This document shows positions 23,501 through 32,665 of a stretch of 64,000 nucleotides of DNA, in pieces; the first letter of the stretch is position 1, and the number at the start of each line of letters is the position of its first letter. Under the pieces are notes generated by a model. The model did no database searches. It was given only the letters and a program-made list of their open reading frames with translations, and was not told the origin of the DNA. Source of the stretch: Marsupella aquatica (taxonomy: Eukaryota > Marchantiophyta). The stretch lies in contig OZ316891.1 of assembly GCA_973895155.1 (NCBI GenBank), positions 16,306,001-16,370,000 on the forward strand. The letters are read 5' to 3'. The translations under genes were made by a program, and so were the position numbers.

Positions 23501-24443
23501 AGGATTTCACTCCCTCTCCAATGAAGCCATTGCAGGGATTGCTGCCATTTGTGGAAGATTGGGTATTCACTCTATAGGAGATGGATGGTCAACTGAGGAT
23601 GGAGGATGGAAAGACCTCCCACTGAGATGGCACAACCTGCGCGGATTCTCTGATGAACACAGAGAATGAGCTCAGTCCTTCCTTGAATGCCTCTGGAACA
23701 CCAATGAATGTAGGGCGGACTACTTCCTCTATGCCAAACAGTGGGTTTGGTCGGACAAGGCGGAGAGGCTGCAAGACTTCAGGATTGAGAACTGTCGAGT
23801 GTATGAGTTCTTGAGGCCTAAAAGATCAAACCATGGCCGCCTAAACCGGATTTGGTCTATTTCTAGGACGGAAGTAGAATGGAACATTGGATGGGGAAAG
23901 CTCTGGCGCTTGGACTTGCCAACCAGGGGAAAGACTTTCATATGGCGTACCATTGTTGGGGGCCTCTTCACGGGGGCTAGAGCACGCAGAATTGCAGTGA
24001 GCAATGGAGAGTGCAAACTATGCTGCGGTGTGTTGGAGACCATTCCCCATGTTTTCTTTGGATGTGTTCATGCGGCTAGCTGTTGGGGACTAAGTCACCG
24101 CTTCTTACATGAGTTGGGCCTGCCAATATGACAAGGGCTGTTGACTCTGCTGGACTCTGCCCTTGGAAGAGACCCGATTCAGATTGCCAGGCTTTTTGTT
24201 TTGCACCAGTTATTATGGATGCTTTGGTTAGGTAGAAATGCCCATATGTTCCAGGTTGATGGCAGGCGTTCTTTTGATCTTGGCCTGGTGCTGTCTGAGA
24301 TGGCGGAGTGCCTGAATGCTGTGAGCTGTGGCTCACCCTCGGGTAGGAAAAACTCTCGGTTACGACGGGCAAAGGACCGGATTGACAGCCTGCGTAGGCT
24401 TTGGCTCGGTAGTGGTAGGGGATGTTTGGTCTCTAGGGGTTGA
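20518..24443 (+). pseudogene. LINE ORF2: AP-type endonuclease, reverse transcriptase, zf-RVT (broken)
   Basis: ORF2 begins at ATG 20518. The endonuclease shows ASWNMCG, LQEVK, MCGDFN and SDHDPVLLEV. A one-base insertion near 20866 shifts the frame inside the endonuclease. The RT runs about 21930-22760 with KSPGPDGLTAEVY, KLDFEKAFDRV, RGVRQGCPLSPLLF and the catalytic FADDVG; a TAG at 22562-22564 interrupts it where relatives have a glutamine codon. Another frame change near 22730 and a stop at 22936 follow. The C-terminal zf-RVT domain lies near 23830-24130 (GKTFIWRTIVGGLFTGA, CKLCCGVLETIPHVFFGC). The protein would nick target DNA and prime reverse transcription; this copy is dead. Confidence 0.85.
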
Positions 24444-24745
24444 CAGGGACTCCTCACTGAGGCCGGTTGGGAAGGCAGGGACCTGATAGGGTGTGTGGGG
24501 AGCAGCTCTGTTCCCTTGTGATGGCTTCTAGGGGCTGTTGCCCGTGGTTGTGTCTCATTTTCCTTTGGGCTCTTTTCTTTGACAAATGAGGTTTGTTTTG
24601 TTCTGGTTAGCTCTCTTTCTGGGCCCTTTTGGGGGGGTCTGTTTGCCGTGTGGCTTGTTTTCCCCGCCCGTGGGGTTTTTCGCGGGTGAAAACTTTTATT
24701 ATAAAAAAACCCTATTCCAAGGAAAGTTGGAACCCAATGGAGTAC

Positions 24746-24750
24746 CAACT
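24746..24750. repeat. Target-site duplication of element A, left copy
   Basis: CAACT directly precedes the LTR and is repeated at 40269-40273 directly after the other LTR, proving the outer limits of the element. Confidence 0.92.
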
Positions 24751-24941
24751 TGTGGTGCGTCCCATGGCTCCCTAAACCCAAGAAACCCCCCAGCTCAAGC
24801 CGATTCCCGCAGGTTTCGTGCTTGGCGAGGCCGTTTCCGCAGCTTAGCGGCATGGGACGCTGCTAACCTTCTACTACTACTATTAACATTTTACACACAT
24901 ATACTGGACAGATCCTTCATCGGGTCATGAGATACGTAGCC

Positions 24942-24956
24942 GGCCTAATATAGGCC
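24942..24956. promoter_or_regulatory. Short hairpin/TATA-like motif in LTR
   Basis: GGCCTA-ATA-TAGGCC is a perfect 6-bp inverted repeat around three bases. It is about 190 bases from the LTR end, also present at 35810-35824, and its arms (not the loop) are conserved in element B (about 58159). A function as core promoter or RNA hairpin is a guess. Confidence 0.35.
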
Positions 24957-25160
24957 TTCCCCTGTCTTCCCTTGTCTTCCCCTCCGTCTTGTTAGGTATG
25001 TTTGGATTCCGCCGCCGGAATGATCCCCAATAGGCTTGGTTAAGCCGCTAAGACCTCTCTCAGCTCGACACATCCAACTCTCACTCCCCTGCTTACTTTC
25101 CTTCCTTCTGTTGATGTGGGCACTCTTCACACAAGTTAATGCGACACACAAATAGCAAAA

Positions 25161-25181
25161 TGACTCATTCTGACTGAGTCA
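25161..25181. promoter_or_regulatory. Paired bZIP/GCN4-type sites in LTR
   Basis: TGACTCA and TGAGTCA are separated by seven bases, forming a symmetric pair. TGA(C/G)TCA is the established GCN4/AP-1-type bZIP site, used in plants as a GCN4-like motif. The pair is identical at 36019-36039; element B keeps the first and has one change in the second. Upstream of the LTR end by about 400 bases, it is well placed for a U3 enhancer. Confidence 0.45.
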
Positions 25182-25764
25182 TACCATGCACTTGCCATAC
25201 AAACAGTACATCTCATACACAAGTTCTGCGAACTAAGCCGTGAGGCCAACTCTATTCAGCTCTTAGGCATGAGGAAACATGAATATACACAAGGGTCACT
25301 GTATGACTAACCGAGAGCTTCTCGTACTACTTGATCCCAGCCCGGCTGGTGCAAACTAAAAACTTGCTAAAGAAGAGGCCCTGAGCTCCCCGCTGCCCAG
25401 GTACTTATCCTGGTAGTGGATCCGCTATTCTTTGCATCGTAAGCCTAATCTACTTAACAGTAATCTACTTGCCCGAATCTACCTATGTACAGCAAGGCAG
25501 GAGCACAAGTGTTGCTCCTACCAGTGGGACCGCAATCCCACTAAGCTAAGTGTCAGGGCCGCTCCTGGTTCTGATCCTAATCCTAAACGTGGAGATCCGC
25601 GCCCGCCCTGCCCACTCACGCCTCCTCCCTCCACGTCCGCCCTCCCTAAAAGGAACGGCGCCCTTGCACCGTCACGACACCGGTGGTGGATCCTCAATGG
25701 ACGCCCCCAACACTTCCTCCTCAGCCACTGCCGTTGGCCCGCCTACTGACAGATTACCTGCCCT

Positions 25765-28700
25765 TCACCGAGTCAACTCTCCATCGGCCTGACTGGGTCC
25801 ACCTTCGGCTTCAGCCTCGACACCGGCCTCGGCAATACCCACGGCTTCGGCCTCAGCCACTCCCACGGCTTCGGCTTCAGCCACTCCCTCGGCTTCGGCC
25901 TCCCCTTCCCCTAGGGTAGTTGGATCCTTAGCCGTGACCCTGTCTGGGGTCGGTGCTGGGTCTACCTCCTTGATCACCACGGCCTGTGAAGTCGTATTAC
26001 TCCTTGACCCTGAAGGTTTCCGCTTCTTCTTCGTTGGTGGCTCGGCAGCTGGTCCCTTCCCCTTCCCACTTACTTCCGGCACTGGTGCAGGTGGCGCGGC
26101 TTGTCCTTCGGCAATTACCACCCCTGGTAACTGGTTTGTCCCAACGGGAGATGGACCTGCTGCAGCTAAGCATTTAAATACTGCGGCTTGTTTCTTCAGC
26201 CGCTCTGTTTGGTTGTCGGCCCGCCGCTGTAGGTTCTCCATCTTCCTCGTGATTTCCTCCAACTCCTCTTGGGTTTCATCCAGGTCCTTACGTGCCCCCT
26301 CCAGCTCGTTTTTGGCCTCCTCCTGCTCCCTGTGGGCTTCCTCCAATTCCTTCTTCAAGGTAGCCCTCTCCTCCTGGGTTGCTCTTAGCTCCTTGTCGAG
26401 CTCTGCAATGATGACAGACTCCATCTGGTTCATCTTGGCGTAAGTCTGTTCGAGCATCTCGTCCTTCTCCCTTAGGTCGGCCTTGAAGCTGGCCGTCAGG
26501 GACGCAAGCTCCTGCTGCAGCGCCATAATCCCTTGATAGGATTTCCCTAACTCGACCTCCTTCTGCTCAAGGGCTCCGCGGATTTTCTCGAGCTCCCCTT
26601 TCAACGCCCATTCCTTTCTTTGGGTCTCCGCCATGGCCCGGCTGTTGGCTGTTATGTGGGCCTCCTCTGTATTCTTCAGCTCTTGCTTCCACTTCTCCCT
26701 CTCTTTGATCGTGTCGGCCAACTCTTCCTGCGTCTGAGTCAGTTTATCCTTGATATTCTGATTATCAGCCTGCGCGGTGTCCAACTGCCCCTGCATGATG
26801 TTCAGCTCATGTCGTTTAATCCGCAGTTCATCTTGGGCTTTCTTGGCCGCCCTTAGATCTTCAATCTCGGCTTCCATCCTCCTAAGCCGCCAAATGACCT
26901 CGTCCTTCTTGCTTCTCTCTAAAGCCACCGCTTCTTCTAATTGGTGCTTCTCCAACTGCTCCCTATGGAAAAAGGGTCCTACCTCCAACTCCTCTCCAAA
27001 GATGCCGTGCGCAAGTTCCCCACACATCTCACCATACTCCATGGCTCTATTCTTAGCGTAGGTGGAGTAAGTAGAAGTGATCGGCATCGCCCATCGTGGC
27101 CTCTGCTCCCAAGCCGTCCTGCGGATCTCTTCAATCGTGGCTAGAGGTTTGCTTCCTTTTTCGGCTAGCCGCCTGATGTCCTCCGGCCAATCTCCTCCTG
27201 GTAAATCCTTTTCCTTAGCCAAGGCGGCCTCTTCCTCCTGCTTGATTCGCTCCTGAAATTCCTGCACCATCTGTTTTATGCCGTCGAAGCTCGGGGGAGC
27301 AACATCTGGTGGGGGAGACTCAGGGCTACTCTGCTGGTTGGGGTCCCCTCGCACTACCCTTGGAAGTGTGGGGACAAACCGGCCACAGGTCCTTACTCCT
27401 GGAACGTGATGGTCCGACCCATAGCCGGAATTATCATGGCTGCAGTCCTCCACTGCCTCCTCTACCTCTTGGACGTCCGGCTTCTCCCTCTCCTCTTCCT
27501 CGGTAGGAGCTTCAGGCAATTCTGCCTCAGATTCGGAGCTTGAGGTTCCCACGTACATTCGAACACCTGGCTTGGATTCCGGCCTGATTCTCTTCTTGTC
27601 TCCAGCAAAGGGGTTTTCTCTTGTGAGCCGGTGTAGGCCTACCTCTGTAGTAGTGTCCTGCATTGTTGCCGTTGCCGTTGTTGTTGCCGATGCCGATTTC
27701 TTTTCTTTCTCCAGTAGTTTCAGCAGACTCTGCATGCCTGGTTGCTGCATCGGCAAGTCTTCCTTCCTGGGCCTAAACACCTGCTCGATCATAGGACTAA
27801 CAGGTGGTTGAGGCTTCTCAGCCAACGGCCTCGGCGTTGGAGCTTCCTCCGGTGCCCTTACCTGCAGGGGAAGTACCGGGGCAAAAGTCTGACTTCTGGC
27901 ATACCGGCACAACAGCGGCATGTGATAGCCAAGCCGCGACACGCTCCCCATGCCGATTACCTGCTACTCCTCCTTTAAGATCTTCTTCAATTGGTTGAGG
28001 AGGTACCCGTTGTAGTCCCGGCTTGGGTCTGGCCTTTCTGCCAGATAGACCTGTGCCTTGCCGATCTCTGCCCTCGGCAAGTTACAATGCATGGTCACCC
28101 GCAAGAAGTCGATCATCTCTCCTATGTGCGGGTTGGTGCAGGTGTTCCGGAAGAAGCCATTCTTCGTTGATGGCCCGGGGAACGACCGGAACTCCTTGTC
28201 AGGCAAGGTCTTCCTGGTATCAACTTTGGTCTTATTGCCTATCGGCAAGCCAAACACTTCGGCAATTACCTTGGGAGTAAGATAGAAATCCTTCCCATAT
28301 ATCCTCGTGCAATTGGTCTCGGGTTCCCATGACCCCACGAATTCTAATAGGTCTGACTCCGGTACCTCCGGCTTCAGCCATGGTAATCTTACAAAGGCCT
28401 CCAAGCCGGATCCGGCCATGAAGCCTTGGTACTTCTTGGTCTGCATGGCCGTAAAGCATGCATCCTCCTCCCGTGCAAAATGTAGTTGCACCTCCACCGG
28501 TAGGGTTGCCGCCCAGCCCTTCCAGGTGTCATCCCTGGTTGGAATGGCCTTGATGGGATCGACCTCCTCCTCTTCGGCTTCTCCCTGCCTCCTGCTTTGC
28601 TGCTCGGCTGGCTTCTTTGGTGCCGCCGACCTTGTTCTTTTTGCCGGGGTGGCTTCATCGTTGACGGCTCCCTTCCTCTTCATCTCTGCTGCCGTGGAGG

Positions 28701-29295
28701 TTTCTCCTAGCACCGTTGCCTGGGTCCACCTTTTCGTGCTACCCTTTAATTCCCAGTGTATGTCGTTGCAGTTCTTGATGGCCTCTCGGATGCCGACGAC
28801 GCTGTCTTTGCAAAACAGAAGATCGTCGAGTTGATTGGAAGTAGGCGTCCACAGGAACTCGTCCTTGATGAGTTCGCCTCCTAAGAAAGCCGTCTTCTGC
28901 AGCTCCCACAATCGAGCGAGCTCCTGCCGTTCTCGAGCTGCCCTTTTTGACTCCTCGTCCTCGTAAGTCTTGATATACTCAGTTGCCCGTTCGAACAGGC
29001 ATCCCCAGAAATGTGCCGCTTGATTGACGTTGCTCATACCCTCCTTAGGTCGATCGTCGGTATCTATTCTCTCCCCGAGTGCTTGCCTAAGCAGCTGACA
29101 GTAGTTGGCCTCCCGTAGTCGTCTGCCTAGTTCGTGCTCGCAAATGAGCCACCATCTCCTGCAAGCGCTCCTTACCCCTCTCCTCTGCCGGTCCTTCTTC
29201 CCGTTGATCCTTCCTAGCCGCCGACGCTTAACGCGCCCTAACCCTAATCGGGTTTTCACCCTTAGCCTTACCTCCGGCCTCGGCCCGGGTTCCAT
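25765..29295 (-). pseudogene. U3 ORF in 3' LTR of element A (one internal TAG)
   Basis: From ATG 29295 to the stop at 25765 there are 1,177 codons in one frame, with a single internal TAG at 27966-27964. The 5' LTR copy has CAG there. Order of parts: Arg/Lys-rich start (RVKRRRLGRINGKKDRQRR, about 22-40); helical domain with NVNQAAHFWGCLFERATEY; acidic/basic linker with AKRTRSAAPKK; a globular domain about 285-445 with FVGSWEPETNCTRIYGKDF, LTPKVIAEVFGLPIGNKTK and NPHIGEMIDFLRVTMHCNL; proline-rich and acidic linker; coiled coil about 700-980; KKKRKPSG; E/A-rich tail. The globular part resembles plant mobile / plant transposon protein domains by pattern only. No membrane segment is seen. It lies directly after pol on the genomic RNA. 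Confidence 0.85.
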
Positions 29296-29395
29296 GGTTG
29301 CCCCTAATTGTTCATATTTTCCTTGTTTTGTCACTATACTAAGGTGTTCCTAGGGTGCCTTCCTGCTTTACCCACTTAACCGGCCGAGTGATTCC

Positions 29396-29425
29396 TGTCT
29401 AGGCATCACATAGCTCCCCACTTAA
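29396..29425 (-). promoter_or_regulatory. Polypurine tract and pol stop at the 3' LTR border
   Basis: On the minus strand AAGTGGGGAGCTA directly precedes the LTR start TGTGATGCC. The purine block is the likely PPT for plus-strand priming. It is also coding: pol reads through it and ends at the TAG (29401-29399) ten to twelve bases inside the LTR. Confidence 0.6.
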
Positions 29426-32400
29426 TTGTGAAGCGTCCTCGCGAACAACTTCATCTTCGTCCATATAGTATTTCTTGAGGCGGTCATAATGGATGCGAAC
29501 TGGATATACCTCTCCCGTAATGTTGGCCAATTGTACGGAGCCATTGGGGAACATCATGGTTACTCTAAAGGGTCCTAACCAGCGAGTGTAAAGCTTTCCT
29601 GGAAACCTACTATACCTATTGTCATAAAGTAGCACAAGATCACCGGTATGAATACTAACTACTTTTAACCTTTTATCATACTGCTGCTTCATGATATTCT
29701 GTCTATATTCTACTCTCTCGGCTGAAATCATTCTCGCTTCCTCTAAAGCTTCTAACCTATATTCTCGCTCCTTTAGGCTCTCCTCCGCTGAGGCTCTTTC
29801 CTCAATTGTAACTTGAAATGTCGGTATCTCAAGTTGCATGGGTACCAGGGCTTCTTGTCCAAAGGTTAAGAAGCCCGGTGTATGACCGGTAGTGGATTTA
29901 TAGGCAAGATTGTAAGCAAAAACAGCAGCAAACAATTTATCATCCCAATCGAGTTTGTTCTGAGCTACTGTCTTGTTCAATATCTTTCCTATGATTCCGT
30001 TTGCTCGTTCTGTCAACCCGTTTGCCTTTGGATGGTAGGGAGTAGTAGGCCTATGTTTAACTAAATACTGCTCATTTAAACGACTAATTATATCATTCAA
30101 AAAATGGGTTCCTCTATCACTAACTAATTCTAGGGGTGCTCCATACTTGGTGAAGATCTGCTCATACATGAATCTAGCCGTAGTAATTGCATCATCCTTC
30201 GTTGTTGGTCTGGCCTCTACCCATTTAGTTGCATAATCCGTAGCTAGGATTATGTACTTGTTCCGTCGAGGGTGGGTCAGTGGTTTCAGAGGTCCAATGT
30301 AATCAATACCCCACTTCTCGAATGGTGCCAGAGGTAGAATAGGGTGCAGTGGATGCCTGGTGGACGCCCTTGGTCCTCCCGCTCGTTGACAAGGATCGCA
30401 TTGTTTGATAAACTGATAGACATCTTTGTGCAAGGTGGGCCACCAGTAACCGGCATTTAATATCTTCTTAGACGTGGTTACTGGGGCAAAATGTCCTCCG
30501 GCCTCCTCTCCATGCATGGCCCGTAGGACTCGTTTTACCTCTCTCTTTTCCAAACATCTTTGAATCGTGCCGTTGATTCCATGCTTGTGCAGTATGCCTT
30601 TAATGCACTGATACTGTCTGACCTTCCGCACAAAGACTGCGGCTTGCTCTCGGCTTAATCCTGGCTGTAATCTGGAAGTGCTGAGAAAATGTAAAATCTC
30701 AGGGTACCATGTACCAACTATTTCCACAATGAATAGCTCCTCGTCGGGGAATCGATCATCGATGCAATCCGTGGCAGGTTTACCTGTGATCCTTGAAAAG
30801 AAGTCGGCATTGGCATGTAACTTTCCCGGCTTGATCCTCAGCTCATAGTCAAACTCCTGTAATAGCAAAATCCATCTTGCTACTCTGCCTGTAAGGTCCG
30901 GCTTATTGACTAGGTACTTCAAACTTTCATGATCAGTATGAAAGATTACCTTGTACCCTAGTAAATAATGTCTAAACTTTTTACAAGAATAAATGACTCC
31001 TAATGCTTCTCTTTCCATGGTAGAGTAGTTCCGTTCGGCATCGGCAAGCTGACGGCTTGCGAAGTATATGGGATGGTCCTTTCCTTTCTCATCCAACTGA
31101 CTTAGTACTGAGCCAATACAGAAGCCCGAGACATCTACAAAAACATAAAAATCTTTGTTCCAGTCCGGTGCTATCATGACTGGGGCCTCTACTAACATCT
31201 GCTTCAATTCTACCACCGCTGTGACTCGTTCGGGTGTGGGTTCGAAGTCTGCTCCTGCCTTGAGCATATTGGTTAATGGTAAAGCCAGCTTGGCAAAATC
31301 CTTGATGAACCGGCGATAGTAACCAATGCATCCCAAGAAGGATCTTACATCCTTTATGTTCGTAGGTTGCATGATATCTAGCCATACTGCTAGCTTACCT
31401 TTGTCAATCTCAATGCCCTTCCTTGATACCTTGTGACCTAGTAGCACCCCCTCGGTTACTGCAAAAAAACATTTATCTGAGTGTAACTTGAGACCCACCT
31501 CTCTACATCTCATGAAGGTTTTCCTGAGGTATTTAGCATGTTTCGATGCCTTCCCGAATACTGCAAAGTCATCAATGAAGATTTCCATGAACTTTCTCAA
31601 GTAATCATGAAAAATGTTCACCATTAATCGTTGGAACATAGCTGGTGCGTTGCAGAGTCCAAACGGCATACGATTGAAGACATAGATCCCCCATTCCGTG
31701 ATGAAGGCCGTCTTGATTTGGTCTTCCTGCCGAATCCTGATTTGGTTATAACCAGAGTATCCATCCATGAATGAATATAGTTCATGACTGGCTACCATGT
31801 CTAGTACCATATCAATAAACGGTAAAGGAAAATGGTCTTTTAATGTTGCTTCATTCAGCTTCCTGTAATCCTGACAAACCCGGATCTTGGGTTTACCATC
31901 GGGTCCAGCTTTCTTGGGAACTATCACAATTGGAGACACCCAGTCTGAATGCAGGACTGGAGTGATGAATCCAGCTTCCACTAGTTTGTCGATTTCTGTT
32001 TTGACCAACAGGGAATACTTCGGGTTCATCCTTCGAATTGGTTGTCGAAATGATTTGGCTCCTAACATGAGATCAATTCGATGTTCCCCTAGTGTTGGAT
32101 CTACTCCCTTTAGATCTTGGTGACTCCATGCAAACACATCCTGAAATTCAATCAATAAGTCACTGATCTCTTTCTCGAGCTCAGGTGCTAGGTTTCTCCC
32201 TAAGTTCAGTTCTCTTCCCTCTCCTAAGTCGAGCTTCCGATATTGCCGTGCTTGGATCATATTAATCTGCTTCTTCAAATTCGGGTCCAGTTCGGCTTCC
32301 AGTCTCTCTAATCTCATACCTCCATAAACTGGGATCTCGGCTGGACTAGCCGAGTCGGTCCCTTCCTTGGTGTCCATAGATTGTCCCCTTATCGGTCTAT

Positions 32401-32665
32401 TCGGTTTTGAATTAGTGGTCGGCTCCCCTTCCTGCCTTGGCTCTAGATCGTGTCTGTCCATCTCATCCACCTCTTGCTCCTGAGAGTTAGGCCGCTGTGC
32501 TCTCTCGGCTTCTAATAGGGCCTCAATTTGTTCTGCCCTCGTAATCGGCTTGTATGCCGATCCCTTGGTATTTAATTCCTTGCCGATGATCGATGGCGTT
32601 GTGGACCCCGTCGGCTCTGCCACAACGCCTGCAGAAAATCCACTGTCCCTGCTACTGCTCCCCAC
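29399..32665 (-). CDS. Pol: reverse transcriptase, RNase H, integrase of element A (1088 aa frame, intact)
   Basis: The frame opens at 32665 and is uninterrupted. RT spans about residues 205-430 (FMDGYSGYNQIRI; catalytic FIDDF at 363-367). RNase H about 506-625 has D511, E553, D578 and D621. The integrase has an HHCC zinc finger (H718, H725, C756, C759) and a catalytic core D788, D850, E886, a DD35E spacing. A GPF/GPY-type end (RWLGPFRVTMMF) follows and there is no chromodomain. RT copies the genomic RNA and integrase inserts the cDNA. The frame is -1 relative to gag-pro with a 94-nt overlap (32572-32665), so expression probably uses a -1 frameshift. It ends within the LTR. Confidence 0.93.
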   Translation of the reverse strand: MGSSSRDSGFSAGVVAEPTGSTTPSIIGKELNTKGSAYKPITRAEQIEALLEAERAQRPNSQEQEVDEMDRHDLEPRQEGEPTTNSKPNRPIRGQSMDTKEGTDSASPAEIPVYGGMRLERLEAELDPNLKKQINMIQARQYRKLDLGEGRELNLGRNLAPELEKEISDLLIEFQDVFAWSHQDLKGVDPTLGEHRIDLMLGAKSFRQPIRRMNPKYSLLVKTEIDKLVEAGFITPVLHSDWVSPIVIVPKKAGPDGKPKIRVCQDYRKLNEATLKDHFPLPFIDMVLDMVASHELYSFMDGYSGYNQIRIRQEDQIKTAFITEWGIYVFNRMPFGLCNAPAMFQRLMVNIFHDYLRKFMEIFIDDFAVFGKASKHAKYLRKTFMRCREVGLKLHSDKCFFAVTEGVLLGHKVSRKGIEIDKGKLAVWLDIMQPTNIKDVRSFLGCIGYYRRFIKDFAKLALPLTNMLKAGADFEPTPERVTAVVELKQMLVEAPVMIAPDWNKDFYVFVDVSGFCIGSVLSQLDEKGKDHPIYFASRQLADAERNYSTMEREALGVIYSCKKFRHYLLGYKVIFHTDHESLKYLVNKPDLTGRVARWILLLQEFDYELRIKPGKLHANADFFSRITGKPATDCIDDRFPDEELFIVEIVGTWYPEILHFLSTSRLQPGLSREQAAVFVRKVRQYQCIKGILHKHGINGTIQRCLEKREVKRVLRAMHGEEAGGHFAPVTTSKKILNAGYWWPTLHKDVYQFIKQCDPCQRAGGPRASTRHPLHPILPLAPFEKWGIDYIGPLKPLTHPRRNKYIILATDYATKWVEARPTTKDDAITTARFMYEQIFTKYGAPLELVSDRGTHFLNDIISRLNEQYLVKHRPTTPYHPKANGLTERANGIIGKILNKTVAQNKLDWDDKLFAAVFAYNLAYKSTTGHTPGFLTFGQEALVPMQLEIPTFQVTIEERASAEESLKEREYRLEALEEARMISAERVEYRQNIMKQQYDKRLKVVSIHTGDLVLLYDNRYSRFPGKLYTRWLGPFRVTMMFPNGSVQLANITGEVYPVRIHYDRLKKYYMDEDEVVREDASQLSGELCDA

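Larger units (their letters stand above)
18884..24709 (+). mobile_element. Nearly full-length LINE, degenerate, inserted in Copia
   Basis: A plus-strand LINE with ORF1 (DUF4283-like plus CCHC) and ORF2 (APE endonuclease, RT, zf-RVT), then a 3' UTR and a short A-rich tail (24697-24709). The 5' end is set where Copia sequence stops; ORF1 seems to lack its first residues. Candidate target duplications are 18866-18883 and 24723-24740 (18 bases, about 2 mismatches), but 13 extra bases separate the tail from the second copy. ORF2 is broken by a frameshift and several stops. Confidence 0.8.
24751..29410 (-). repeat. 3' LTR of element A (4660 bp) with embedded ORF
   Basis: Ends are TGTGATGCC (at 29410) and GCACCACA (at 24751) on the minus strand. 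The first 115 bases lead to the U3 ORF (29295-25765); the last about 1,000 bases (25764-24751) are non-coding and must hold the promoter, R and U5. The match to 35619-40268 is near-identical throughout. Confidence 0.93.

Noticed and set aside
25432-28834. Many plus-strand ORFs opposite the U3 ORF (also at 36290-39692 and opposite the copies in B and C)
   Set aside because: They recur only because the minus-strand ORF is repeated. They are low-complexity (Ser/Pro/Leu-rich), antisense to a much longer frame and have no domain.
25765-29295. U3 ORF as an envelope-like gene of Athila type
   Set aside because: No signal peptide, membrane segment or glycoprotein-like cysteine pattern was seen; coiled coil and basic nuclear-type motifs dominate.
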